From an uncultured Prevotellaceae bacterium (GTDB taxonomy: Bacteria; Bacteroidota; Bacteroidia; Bacteroidales; Bacteroidaceae): a stretch of DNA of 52,808 nucleotides. Made by a program: the position numbers and the translations under genes. Below, piece by piece: positions 1 through 8,095 of the stretch (position 1 is its first letter; the number at the start of each line of letters is the position of its first letter). The notes under the pieces were generated by a model. The model did not search any database and had not been told where the DNA came from. It saw only the letters and a program-made list of their open reading frames with translations. Location of the stretch: NCBI GenBank assembly GCA_900314715.1, contig OMWI01000022.1, forward strand, positions 1 through 52,808. The letters are read 5' to 3'.

Positions 1-2
1 TG

Positions 3-38
3 GGGACGAAAGAGCCAGCGGGATTTTCGTCCCTTTTT
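3..38 (+). terminator. Rho-independent terminator-like hairpin
   Basis: A 9-bp perfect stem (GGGACGAAA at 3-11, TTTCGTCCC at 25-33) is followed directly by five T on the plus strand. It probably ends a plus-strand transcript entering from left of the window. It also lies downstream of the minus-strand integrase but has no T-run in that direction. Confidence 0.6.
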
Positions 39-162
39 CATGCTCCTTGCTCACTTACTCCTTTAACACATTCGTTGCGTTATTAATTTGAATCCTGCGC
101 AAAAATGACGTGTTTGCCATCTTTGCCCCTTAATAACGATAAATAACGGATAACAAGAACTA

Positions 163-1281
163 CTATTTCAACGAGATCTTATCAACGGTTTCTCTCTTCT
201 TTTCATTGACAAGGTCTGCATAAATCTGAGTGGTATAAACGTTCCTGTGAGTGAGCATCTTTGATACGGTATAGATGTCGGTTCCGGCTGCTATCTGGAG
301 TGTAGCGTAGGTATGTCGAAAGCAGTGGAAAGTAATGTGCTTGTTGGTGATACCTGCATCAGCCACCCATTTCTTCAATGGCCCTTGCGTCCAACAACGT
401 TTGAGGCCTTTGAATACTTTGCCCACACCACGTTCACCAAGCAGTTCGTATGCTTGGAAACCGATAGGTATAGTCACGTCTCTATCTGTCTTTTGTGAAG
501 TAAAGCGCAAGCAATAGCCTTCATCGGGTGCCAGTTGGATTTCTTCCCATGTCAGTTTGAGGATGTCGCTGATACGCAGACCTGTAAGACAAGAAAATAG
601 AGAGGCCTGTTTCAGTACAGGATAATCGCATGGGGTATTCGCCAGCTTGATGACTTCCTCCTGGGTGAGGTACTCTTTATGTACATCTTCTTTTTTGAGG
701 GCACTCAGATAGTCGTTGATGTTCTCACGTAAATACTTGTCAAGGTATGCCTTCTTCACGATTGCACGGAAGGTGCCCCAAAAAGCAGCCACTGTATTTT
801 TACACATCTTCTGTTTGGGATGTATTAGTGAAGGTGCATCAAGCAAGTATTGCTGGAACTTCAGACAGAACTCTACGGTCAAGTCGCCAAAGGTACATTT
901 GCCGCCACAGAATTTGTGGAAGTGCTTATATACAGCTCCCCATTTGTCGCCCTTATTGTCAGCGTGCTCTTTAAAGTAGGGCAAGAAGTCCATCTTCTTT
1001 TTGTTGTGATCCAAGAAGCCGAATTCCTCATTGATGATTGCGGTCTGGCGCATGCAACAGATAGCAAGAGCTTTCTCGCGGATTTCCTTGTTGTAGGCAA
1101 CAAGGGCATCGCATGTTGGTTTGGCATAGAGATACAAGCCAAGATACTCACGACGTGTCTGCTTCATTGTCTTCGGGTCACGGATAGGTGGATAATAATC
1201 CAGATAAAGTGCAATGTGACCAGTTTTCTCATAAAGACGCTCACGAAACGTCACCTTTACTAATGTATGTACAAAACTCAT
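163..1281 (-). CDS. Tyrosine recombinase / integrase
   Basis: Site-specific tyrosine recombinase of 372 residues that would cut and rejoin DNA at attachment sites of a mobile element. The N-terminal ~85 residues look like the arm-binding domain of Bacteroidetes integrases, residues ~100-190 like a SAM-like core-binding domain, and ~205-365 is the catalytic domain. Visible catalytic residues are R236 (TGLR), K264, H319 and R322 (HCFRH), H345 and Y354 (QIYADL), so the active site looks intact and the length is normal for the family. The gene lies 138 bp downstream of a multi-HTH protein on the same strand. The far end of any element is not in the window, so it is either the end of a larger integrated element or a remnant. 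The target site cannot be told from the sequence. Confidence 0.93.
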   Translation of the reverse strand: MSFVHTLVKVTFRERLYEKTGHIALYLDYYPPIRDPKTMKQTRREYLGLYLYAKPTCDALVAYNKEIREKALAICCMRQTAIINEEFGFLDHNKKKMDFLPYFKEHADNKGDKWGAVYKHFHKFCGGKCTFGDLTVEFCLKFQQYLLDAPSLIHPKQKMCKNTVAAFWGTFRAIVKKAYLDKYLRENINDYLSALKKEDVHKEYLTQEEVIKLANTPCDYPVLKQASLFSCLTGLRISDILKLTWEEIQLAPDEGYCLRFTSQKTDRDVTIPIGFQAYELLGERGVGKVFKGLKRCWTQGPLKKWVADAGITNKHITFHCFRHTYATLQIAAGTDIYTVSKMLTHRNVYTTQIYADLVNEKKRETVDKISLK

Positions 1282-1339
1282 AATTGAAATGTGATTATAA
1301 AATGGTGAATATTTGAATTACTGATTATTGTTGAAACAC

Positions 1340-1353
1340 GGTACAAAAGTACC
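1340..1353 (-). promoter_or_regulatory. Integrase promoter -7 box inside a palindrome
   Basis: On the minus strand TACTTTTG (1344-1351) fits the Bacteroidetes TAnnTTTG element. It sits inside the perfect palindrome GGTAC-AAAA-GTACC (1340-1353), which could be an operator covering the promoter. The integrase start is about 60 nt downstream. The regulatory role is inference. Confidence 0.5.
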
Positions 1354-1419
1354 AAGTGAGATTCGGGTGAAAAAGTTAATATGTGTTTAACAGATTTTCA
1401 ACCAAAGGAAAAGCCTGTA

Positions 1420-2316
1420 TCATATCGATGGAGGGGCCAAAGCCGCGTCAAGCTCCCGTTTGTTCATGAGTACGATGCGGCCTTCCATGTGCTTGGACAC
1501 CTTGGCTTTCTTGGCATATTTGTAGATTTGGTCCTCTGTCATGCCAAAGTGCTGTACGGCTTCTTTCATCGTGTAGAACTCTTCCTTCGGTGGTTCATTG
1601 ATACCCTTGGCTGCATCTACATGCTGCTTGCTGTAGTAAACCGACGTCTTAATCTTCTTTTTCGGGATGTTGAACTTCGACACAAAGCAATAGACAGCAG
1701 AAGTGGTCATATTAAACTTCTCCATCATGTCCTGAACAGAATACCATTCAACGATGCTGTTGTTCTCAATGTGTTTGGCAAAATGCTTTTCGACGTGCTG
1801 CTTACTCCAGTATGTCTTACCATGGTGAAGAACCTTTGGAATCTTCTTCTCCTTGGCAAGTTTGAATACCCATGCCTCTGATACACCAAACTTCTCCTGG
1901 ATCTCTTTTGTGGTGTAGAACTCGGTGATGGGTTTGCGCTCGGGCTTTACCTTTTTCGTGTAAAGATGCCCTTCAAACATAATTTCTATGTCAGCCTTAC
2001 GAACAAAAGTCATTCTGCTGCTAAATTTGAAAGCCTGAAGTACCCCATTATATATGAGGTTATACACACTTCGTTTGGTGATGCCAAACAAAACAGACGC
2101 GTCTTGAAGAGATAGGAATTCCTTGTTTCCTACCTCTTCAATTGGTTTTTGCAGGACTCTTGCTTCTGCCTCTGTGATTTGTCTTTGTCGCCTCCGTTGT
2201 TTGTAGGCGAGCTCATTGCACCGCTTACTACAGTAGCGAGTGCTGACCTTCTGTGCGTAAAACTCCTTACCACAGAATTCGCATGTCCTAAGGACTCTGA
2301 ACTTACTTGTTGACAT
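1420..2316 (-). CDS. Zinc-finger protein with four tandem excisionase-type HTH units
   Basis: A 298-residue putative DNA-binding protein. The N-terminus has a C-x2-C-x13-C-x3-C motif (C12, C15, C29, C33) resembling a small zinc ribbon, followed by a basic stretch (~36-46). Four consecutive segments then look like winged-HTH units of the MerR/excisionase (HTH_17) type at about 67-113, 132-179, 190-238 and 246-293. Each has a helix-turn-helix followed by a basic wing and an aromatic or charged tail such as YWSKQHV or YYSKQHV. Excisionases usually have one such domain. It lies just upstream of the integrase on the same strand, which suggests a recombination directionality factor or element regulator. 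Zn binding and the exact role are inferred. The start ATG at 2316 places the cysteines at the N-terminus. Confidence 0.75.
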   Translation of the reverse strand: MSTSKFRVLRTCEFCGKEFYAQKVSTRYCSKRCNELAYKQRRRQRQITEAEARVLQKPIEEVGNKEFLSLQDASVLFGITKRSVYNLIYNGVLQAFKFSSRMTFVRKADIEIMFEGHLYTKKVKPERKPITEFYTTKEIQEKFGVSEAWVFKLAKEKKIPKVLHHGKTYWSKQHVEKHFAKHIENNSIVEWYSVQDMMEKFNMTTSAVYCFVSKFNIPKKKIKTSVYYSKQHVDAAKGINEPPKEEFYTMKEAVQHFGMTEDQIYKYAKKAKVSKHMEGRIVLMNKRELDAALAPPSI

Positions 2317-2380
2317 TTTTACTCATTTTTTTGTTAATAATATGTGGATTACAATGGACAATGACAACGGACTTTTTCGT

Positions 2381-2413
2381 GTATCATCGTGAACCATCGT
2401 GCACCATCGTGAA
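2381..2413. repeat. Three 10-bp direct repeats upstream of the multi-HTH gene
   Basis: CATCGTG recurs at exact 10-bp spacing (2384, 2394, 2404) with flanking bases varying, i.e. about one helical turn apart. The repeats lie 65-100 bp upstream of the multi-HTH gene start. A second pair, GCGGTACA at 2470-2477 and 2481-2488, lies further upstream, and GGTAC recurs near the integrase promoter. These resemble iterons or arm-type binding sites, but binding is inference. Confidence 0.6.
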
Positions 2414-2540
2414 ATTCTTCTACTATCTCGCTAACCTCCACCGCTATTATAATGGCTTTTTCTGAGGAGGCGGTACAGGAGCGGTACAAAAAGTCGAGCA
2501 AAAACGATTTATAACGGACTTTACTCAAAAAGCACGCAAA

Positions 2541-2568
2541 AAGAAAAGGCGCTCATAATGAACGCCTT
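2541..2568 (-). terminator. Terminator after mnmE
   Basis: On the minus strand AAGGCG...CGCCTT (2568-2546), with an inner TCAT/ATGA pairing, is followed by TTTTCTTTTTG. It lies ~45 nt past the mnmE stop and probably ends the four-gene operon. Confidence 0.75.
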
Positions 2569-2611
2569 ACGTGATATTTTGTGATTGATTGTAATCGATG
2601 CTAATCGGGAT

Positions 2612-4027
2612 TTACTTTCCCACGCAGAAATGCTTAAAGATATTTCCTAATACTTCATTGGGGGTGATTTCGCCGCCTGTAATTTCTGCCAAGGTTGATA
2701 GAATCATGCGGAGGTCTTCGCTTAGTAGGTCGCCGCTTAGGTTTTGTTCTAATCCAGATATTACCCGTTGAATGTCTTCTTGGGCTCTAAGTAGGGCATT
2801 ATAGTGGCGGGCATTGGTTACGATGATGTCGTTTTCCTTGATTTCGGATATGTTGGCGACTGAGTAAATCTCCTTTTCCAGTTGGTCGATGTTGGTGCCA
2901 AATTTGGCAGAGATGGTGATGAAATGAGTGGTTAATGACGATAGAGTAGAGGTCGGGATTTTCTCTTCCTTGTCGATTTTGTTTTGAATGATGATCAATG
3001 ACTTTCCCTCGCACTTTTTTTGCATCACTTGTAGCTCCTCTTTTGACGGTTCCTCATCGATGAGCCAGAGGATGATGCGGGCTTTCTCCATCGCTTGATA
3101 AGTGCGTTCAATACCAATTTGCTCCACGGTATCTACGGTTTGTCTGATGCCAGCGGTGTCGATAAAGCGGAAAGTGATTCCTTGAATGTCGATGGTGTCT
3201 TCAATCGTGTCGCGTGTCGTTCCATGAATGTCAGATACGATGGCACGCTCGTCTTTTAGTAGTTTATTGAGTAATGTGGATTTTCCCACGTTGGTCTTTC
3301 CGATAATCGCAACGGGAATACCTTTTTTCAAGGCTTGTCCTGTTTCAAATGTCTGTACAAGATGGCTGATGTGACTCTCTATTCGTTGAGCAATCTCCAA
3401 TAGTTCGTTACGGTCGGCAAACTCCAAGTCCTCATGGTCAGAGAAATCCAGTTCGAGTTCTAACAAGGACGTGAGTCTCAATAATTGCTCACGCAAAGAG
3501 GATAGTTCCGAAGAGAAATGTCCTCTCAGTTGACTCATCGCTATTTGGTGTGTGGCTTTGTTGGTTGATGCAATCAAGTCAGCCACGGCTTCCGCTTGCG
3601 ATAGGTCCATCTTCCCGTTGAGGTAGGCGCGCATGGTGTATTCGCCAGGGTTTGCCATGCGGCAACCATTGGCAATGAGTGCCTCCAATATCTTGGTGAT
3701 GATGTAAGAGGAACCATGACACGAAATCTCCGCGGAGTCTTCGCCAGTGTAGCTATGCGGATGCTTGAAGATAGAAACCAATACCTCATCAATGATTTGC
3801 GATGAGGTTTGTTCGTCAGAATCGTCAGAAGGAAAAACGATATTGCCATAGTGCAGCGAACGAGAGGGGAGTTGACCTATCGTTTCGCTACTCACCGATT
3901 GACTTTTGAAAATACGCAAAAGAATGGGGAATGTCTCGCTTCCCGAAATGCGGATAATGGCAATTGCGCCCCCAGCAGGAGTAGCGAGGGCGCAAATGGT
4001 ATCGTTGTTCAATATTTCCGATGTCAT
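2612..4027 (-). CDS. mnmE: tRNA uridine-5-carboxymethylaminomethyl modification GTPase
   Basis: MnmE (TrmE), which with MnmG modifies the wobble uridine of certain tRNAs in the cytosol. At 471 residues it is full length. The N-terminal tetrahydrofolate-binding domain covers ~1-130, followed by the helical domain with an inserted G domain. Visible G motifs are the P-loop GKTNVGKS (243-250), TTRD (270-273), DTAG (290-293) and NKID (~350). The C-terminus ends in the diagnostic C-x-G-K (CVGK, 468-471). It starts 22 nt after the flotillin stop, so it is probably the last gene of an operon with PD40, phosphorylase and flotillin genes. No anomaly seen. Confidence 0.97.
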   Translation of the reverse strand: MTSEILNNDTICALATPAGGAIAIIRISGSETFPILLRIFKSQSVSSETIGQLPSRSLHYGNIVFPSDDSDEQTSSQIIDEVLVSIFKHPHSYTGEDSAEISCHGSSYIITKILEALIANGCRMANPGEYTMRAYLNGKMDLSQAEAVADLIASTNKATHQIAMSQLRGHFSSELSSLREQLLRLTSLLELELDFSDHEDLEFADRNELLEIAQRIESHISHLVQTFETGQALKKGIPVAIIGKTNVGKSTLLNKLLKDERAIVSDIHGTTRDTIEDTIDIQGITFRFIDTAGIRQTVDTVEQIGIERTYQAMEKARIILWLIDEEPSKEELQVMQKKCEGKSLIIIQNKIDKEEKIPTSTLSSLTTHFITISAKFGTNIDQLEKEIYSVANISEIKENDIIVTNARHYNALLRAQEDIQRVISGLEQNLSGDLLSEDLRMILSTLAEITGGEITPNEVLGNIFKHFCVGK

Positions 4028-4049
4028 GATTTGACGAACAATAGTATAT

Positions 4050-5549
4050 TTATTCCTTGTCTTTTTTCTTGCCTTTCACGATATTACCGAGTGCTTCCGT
4101 AGCTTCATCGTTCAGGTTGACGTTACGTGTAGTAACAGCCTCTATGCTACCAGCCTTCATGATGTCAGCCATGTCAACACCTGTTGCTGATTTTAACACG
4201 TCGAAAGCTTGTTTGATGGCTACGGGAACATTTCCACTCATCGCACTAATTCCGTTTCCATCAGAACTATAGATATTCACATCCTTGATAGCAGAGATAG
4301 GCTTAGCCACATTCTCAACGATTTGTGGAAGAATCTCAATCATCATCTGGGCAATAGCGGCATTGTTGTATTTCTTGTAAGCCTCAGCCTTCTTGTCCAT
4401 TGCCAAAGCCTCGGCTTCACCCTTCTTCTGGATGGCGTAAGCCTCAGCTTCACCTTTTGCCTTGATACCCATTGCCTCTTGTTCCAGACGATAACGGGCA
4501 GCATCAGATTCCGCATTTTGTGCCAGGGCACGTTGTTCAGCTTCATATTTCTGGGCTTCAGCCACACGCTTACGTTGTTCAAGGTCAGCTGCAGCATCAA
4601 TCTCCACCTTATATTTATCCGCATCGGCACGTTTCTCGATTTCCGCAATCAGTTGATTTTGCTTAATCTCAATCTGTTCCTTCGAAAGAATTTGCTCACG
4701 TTTCGTCTTTTCGATTTGTGCCTCCACCGTCTTGATGTTGATGGTCTTCTGTTGTTCTTGTTGTTGAATGGCATATGCTGCATCAGCATCAGCTTGAGCC
4801 GTGTCAGCTTCCCGTTTCAGGGCAGCCCTACGAAGAGCCAAGTCGTTATTCTTCACGGCGATAGCCGTATCAGCATCTACACGAGCATCGTTTGCATCCT
4901 TGTCGGCATGAGCCACCTGAATCTTTACGTCGCGTTCGGCATTGGCACGATTGATGCTGGCATCTTTCTTAATCTTTGCCGTGTTGTCAGCACCCAAGTC
5001 ATGAATCAATCCCTCCTTATCCGTCACGTTCTGGATGTTGCAAGAGATGATTTCAATACCCAACTTAGCCATGTCAGGTTGAGCCTTTTGCATCACTTGG
5101 TCAGAGAATCCATCGCGGTCGGTGTTCAACGAACGCAAGTCGAGCGTTCCGATAATCTCACGCATGTTACCTTGCAAAGAATCCTGAAGTTGTTCGGCAA
5201 TCTCAGCTGGAGTCATGTTCAGGAAGTTCTTGGCAGCCAAGCGCGTTCCTTCGGGATTGGGCATTACCCGTATTTTAGCCACCGCATCTACATCTACGTT
5301 GATGAAGTCGTTGGTTGGCACACTCTCTTCGGTTTTAATGTCCACCGTGATTTGTCCCAAGTAAACCTTATCAAGACGTTCGAAGAATGGAACGCGGAAG
5401 CCACCAGAGCCAATCAATACCCTTGGTTCCTTACTCAAACCCGAGATGATGAAAGCATACGATGGCGGAGCCTTCACGTATGAAATGAAGATAAATATGA
5501 AGAGTATGAACAAGCATACTACAATAATCATTATTGTTGAGAATTCCAT
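4050..5549 (-). CDS. Flotillin-like SPFH-domain membrane protein
   Basis: A 499-residue membrane scaffold protein of the flotillin/YqiK type, thought to organise membrane microdomains. It has one N-terminal transmembrane segment (about residues 5-25), an SPFH/Band-7 domain (~28-200), then a long alanine-, glutamate- and lysine-rich coiled coil (~200-410) with many AEA, ADA and KGEAEA repeats, and a C-terminal tail. The orientation fits anchoring with the coiled coil in the cytoplasm. The start ATG at 5549 immediately precedes the hydrophobic segment. It sits between a nucleoside phosphorylase and mnmE, 36 and 22 nt from each. No NfeD partner is visible in the window. Confidence 0.9.
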   Translation of the reverse strand: MEFSTIMIIVVCLFILFIFIFISYVKAPPSYAFIISGLSKEPRVLIGSGGFRVPFFERLDKVYLGQITVDIKTEESVPTNDFINVDVDAVAKIRVMPNPEGTRLAAKNFLNMTPAEIAEQLQDSLQGNMREIIGTLDLRSLNTDRDGFSDQVMQKAQPDMAKLGIEIISCNIQNVTDKEGLIHDLGADNTAKIKKDASINRANAERDVKIQVAHADKDANDARVDADTAIAVKNNDLALRRAALKREADTAQADADAAYAIQQQEQQKTINIKTVEAQIEKTKREQILSKEQIEIKQNQLIAEIEKRADADKYKVEIDAAADLEQRKRVAEAQKYEAEQRALAQNAESDAARYRLEQEAMGIKAKGEAEAYAIQKKGEAEALAMDKKAEAYKKYNNAAIAQMMIEILPQIVENVAKPISAIKDVNIYSSDGNGISAMSGNVPVAIKQAFDVLKSATGVDMADIMKAGSIEAVTTRNVNLNDEATEALGNIVKGKKKDKE

Positions 5550-5556
5550 AATTAAA

Positions 5557-5591
5557 ATTAAAAATTAAAGATGAAACATTAAAAATTAAAT
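5557..5591. repeat. Heptanucleotide tandem repeat between phosphorylase and flotillin genes
   Basis: Five 7-bp units ATTAAAN (fourth base row includes one ATGAAAC variant) fill the 36-bp junction and run into the phosphorylase stop codon (5586-5588). Similar 7-bp arrays occur at other junctions in the window. Confidence 0.8.
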
Positions 5592-6455
5592 TCTTTCGAG
5601 AACGAGAGAGATGAGCGTGTCGATGGAATTCTTGTATTCCGTGTTCATCTTCTGTGCACGACGGTTGGCAATCACCATGCAACACGTCATGGCACGATGT
5701 CCTAAGAGCGAAGCCAATCCCGCAAGGGCAGAAGATTCCATTTCGAAATTACAAACACGAAGTCCATCATACTCAAAACTTTCTATCTTTTGGTTTTGGT
5801 TAGGATCTGCCAAAGGAATACGAAGCGTCCTACCTTGTGGCCCATAAAATCCGCCACATGATACGGTAATGCCACGTACCATTTCTTCGCCAGCGATTTG
5901 GTTGATGAGTTCCATATCTGCATTTGCCACATAGGGTGCGGCATTCAGGGGATTCCACTCCATGTGACGCTTGAAAGCCTCTTCCAATTCGAGGTCACAA
6001 ACATCATTTCTTCCTGCATAGAAATTCAACAAGCCATCAAATCCGATGCTTTTCACGCTCGCAACAAATGTGCCCACGGGCGTATTGAGTTGTAATCCGC
6101 CACATGTTCCTATGCGTACCATCGTTAGTGTGCGATGTTCCGTCTTTTCCGTACGAGTCTCATAGTCAATGTTTGCCAGCGTATCAAGTTCGTTGACAAC
6201 GATGTCGATATTGTCGCAACCAATACCATGGGATTGCACCGTGATACGCTTACCTTTATAATATCCGGTAATGGTATGGAACTCGCGGCTCTGCACTTCG
6301 CTTTCAATCTCAGAGAAATGTGCGGCAACGGTATTCACGCGGGCAGGGTCGCCAACGAGGATGACCTTGTCTGCCAATTGCGATGGTTTCAGGTGAAGAT
6401 GGAAACAACTCCCGTCTTCGTTGATAATCAGTTCTGATTCAGGAAAGTACTTCAT
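5586..6455 (-). CDS. Nucleoside phosphorylase, uridine phosphorylase-like
   Basis: A 289-residue PNP/UDP family enzyme for phosphorolysis of nucleosides to base plus (deoxy)ribose-1-phosphate in salvage. Visible family signatures are the phosphate-binding VGDPARV near residue 35, the RIGTCGG segment near 127, and the C-terminal NFEMESSAL segment with the ribose-binding Glu pair, which is closer to uridine than to purine phosphorylases. Substrate (uridine versus other nucleosides) is not certain. It starts 20 nt after the PD40 gene stop, consistent with an operon. Confidence 0.88.
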   Translation of the reverse strand: MKYFPESELIINEDGSCFHLHLKPSQLADKVILVGDPARVNTVAAHFSEIESEVQSREFHTITGYYKGKRITVQSHGIGCDNIDIVVNELDTLANIDYETRTEKTEHRTLTMVRIGTCGGLQLNTPVGTFVASVKSIGFDGLLNFYAGRNDVCDLELEEAFKRHMEWNPLNAAPYVANADMELINQIAGEEMVRGITVSCGGFYGPQGRTLRIPLADPNQNQKIESFEYDGLRVCNFEMESSALAGLASLLGHRAMTCCMVIANRRAQKMNTEYKNSIDTLISLVLERI

Positions 6456-6475
6456 AATGTAAATAGTTTAAGATT

Positions 6476-7576
6476 CTACGATTTCTTTACGACCGAGTTT
6501 TCCGCATTGCGTATTTTCTTTTCTAAGTCTTTTAGGTCCTTCTTTTGTTGTTCAATGTCATGCTCCAGTCTTAGGATGGGTTGTTTGAGTTCCGCTTTCT
6601 TTTTGGTGTCGCCATCAATGTAAGCATTTCTTTGATTCTCAAGCCTTTGCTCATTAAGTTGGAGCATATTGTAAAGTTCAAAATATTGGCTAAACAATTT
6701 CTTTGCCGTGGGCGAAAGGAAGTCGGATTCGCTTTGGCATGTTTGGCGGTCGTTGACGATAAAGAGTATTCCCTTACCGCCTCTTGCCACAGATGTCCGT
6801 TGTTGCATGGCAGCCAATCGTGCTAATGCCTCTTTCCTGTTACCAAATCCCCATGTGTCTTTGATGCTTTTCAACTTGGCATAGTTGATGAGCTCGTCCT
6901 TGTCAATATCAGCTCCGATTCTCTTGCGTGGGAATGTGGGTACGAAGGTATAGATGCACACCTTGCCTTCTGGTTGATAGCGGTCGCTAACAAGCCATCC
7001 CAACGAATCCAGTTCGTCAAAGGCAATGAAATATTCGTTGGCGGTAGAGTTGAAAGGCAGACCATAGTTCTCTGGCTTGAAGAAGGTTCCCTCAGAACTA
7101 TCAAACATGGTCAGGAATATGTCGAGTCCTCCTATCGAGTTCTCGCTTTCTGCGGAGAAATAGAGGGAGAATCCATCAGCCATGAGGAATGGGTAATTGA
7201 TATTACTGAAATCCTCTGTGAATTCTTCAATGAGACGTGGCTCACTCCACTCGTTTCCCAATCTGTCGATAGAGAAGAGGTTGGTTCCCTTCAAAGTATC
7301 GCCCAAGGCAAAATAACACCTGTCGCCCAACTCATTGCGGAAGAGACCACAAGGTACTTGTGTCTTTTGATGGAAAAAGTCGTCGTAATAGGCTATAGTT
7401 CCCGATTCGGGATTGAGCGGAATCTTCTCAAGAAACTTGTCCTTGTCCACCACCACGCTATCAATAAACATGACTTTTGCGGTAGATGGCAACAGTTCGT
7501 TAAAGATGGATTGGGCATAGCATTGTACGGATGCTATCAGCGCCCAAGCGATGATGAATATCTTGTATTTCTTCAT
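6476..7576 (-). CDS. Secreted PD40 (WD40-like beta-propeller) protein with C-terminal coiled coil
   Basis: A 366-residue exported protein. It has a signal peptide (residues 1-22, ending CYAQS) and PD40-type strands in the middle (segments with FLMADGFSLYFSAES and GLDIFLTMF, ~120-190) such as are found in OmpA-linked and TolB-like proteins. A charged coiled coil spans ~300-360. The OmpA domain that often follows PD40 repeats is absent. First gene of a likely operon with the phosphorylase, flotillin and mnmE genes. Function is unknown; an envelope-associated structural or sensing role is plausible. Confidence 0.75.
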   Translation of the reverse strand: MKKYKIFIIAWALIASVQCYAQSIFNELLPSTAKVMFIDSVVVDKDKFLEKIPLNPESGTIAYYDDFFHQKTQVPCGLFRNELGDRCYFALGDTLKGTNLFSIDRLGNEWSEPRLIEEFTEDFSNINYPFLMADGFSLYFSAESENSIGGLDIFLTMFDSSEGTFFKPENYGLPFNSTANEYFIAFDELDSLGWLVSDRYQPEGKVCIYTFVPTFPRKRIGADIDKDELINYAKLKSIKDTWGFGNRKEALARLAAMQQRTSVARGGKGILFIVNDRQTCQSESDFLSPTAKKLFSQYFELYNMLQLNEQRLENQRNAYIDGDTKKKAELKQPILRLEHDIEQQKKDLKDLEKKIRNAENSVVKKS

Positions 7577-7595
7577 GGTTCGAGAATTTGAATAA

Positions 7596-7603
7596 CAAAA
7601 ATA
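7596..7603 (-). promoter_or_regulatory. Promoter -7 box for the PD40-phosphorylase-flotillin-mnmE operon
   Basis: TATTTTTG on the minus strand matches TAnnTTTG, ~20 nt upstream of the PD40 start. No convincing -33 element was seen. Confidence 0.45.
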
Positions 7604-7736
7604 CTCATTTTTTCTGAGATACCATCATTCAACATGAAGAATTTAGTTTTTTTATGAATGCTACATAGATAATGTTATCTATTTATTTCATTCTATCCAA
7701 AAGATTTGTTGGTGACATTCTGGTATTCCAAACCAC

Positions 7737-7919
7737 TTAACATCCATACTTCCTCAACAATTCGTATGAATGTTTCATTACGTATTCGTGAGGAACTACT
7801 TCACCATTTGAAATGCCTTTCTCTGCTTCTTCAATACGAAGATTGGCTTCTGCGAAGCTTTTTGGAGCTTTGTCGAGCATCTCGATTTCTTTATTATCAA
7901 TATAATCTGTGTTTTTCAT
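7737..7919 (-). CDS. Small antitoxin-like protein without a visible toxin
   Basis: A 60-residue acidic protein starting MKNTDYIDNKEIEML. The second half (AEKGISNGEVVPHEYVMKH) resembles the toxin-binding tail of short Bacteroidetes RelB/DUF-type antitoxins, where a '...G.xV.HEEVM' segment is usual. An upstream in-frame ATG at 7973 would overlap the promoter, so the inner ATG at 7919 is chosen; it lies 24 nt after the promoter box. No toxin gene lies next to it (157 bp to PD40, C10 protease beyond), so it would be an orphan. The family assignment is inference. Confidence 0.6.
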   Translation of the reverse strand: MKNTDYIDNKEIEMLDKAPKSFAEANLRIEEAEKGISNGEVVPHEYVMKHSYELLRKYGC

Positions 7920-7942
7920 ATCTATAGTTTTAATCTTTGTTG

Positions 7943-7974
7943 CAAAGATAAAGCTATTTTGGCTAATCTCCAAA
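7943..7974 (-). promoter_or_regulatory. Bacteroidetes-type promoter for the antitoxin-like gene
   Basis: On the minus strand TTTG (7974-7971), a 20-nt spacer and TATCTTTG (7950-7943) match the TTTG-N19-TAnnTTTG consensus. It directs transcription into the 60-residue gene. Confidence 0.75.
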
Positions 7975-8004
7975 CTTTTACATCCTTTTCTCTACCATTA
8001 TCAT

Positions 8005-8064
8005 GAAAAAACAAATTACGTTGCGAAAGTGATTCAATGATTTATCCTCGCAACGTAATTTGTT
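8005..8064 (-). terminator. Long-stem terminator after the C10 protease gene
   Basis: A perfect 17-bp inverted repeat (8010-8026 and 8048-8064) with a 21-nt loop is followed on the minus strand by a T6 run. It lies ~30 nt past the protease stop codon. Confidence 0.8.
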
Positions 8065-8095
8065 ATTTAGGCTAATCCCTATGGATGTATATTGA

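Noticed and set aside
4209-5483. 424-codon plus-strand open frame opposite the flotillin gene
   Set aside because: It is a shadow of the flotillin coding strand; the flotillin product has clear SPFH and coiled-coil features and the plus-strand product has none.
8005-8064. 17-bp inverted repeat as a transposon end
   Set aside because: Its position just after the protease stop and the T6 tail on the minus strand fit a terminator; no second copy was seen.
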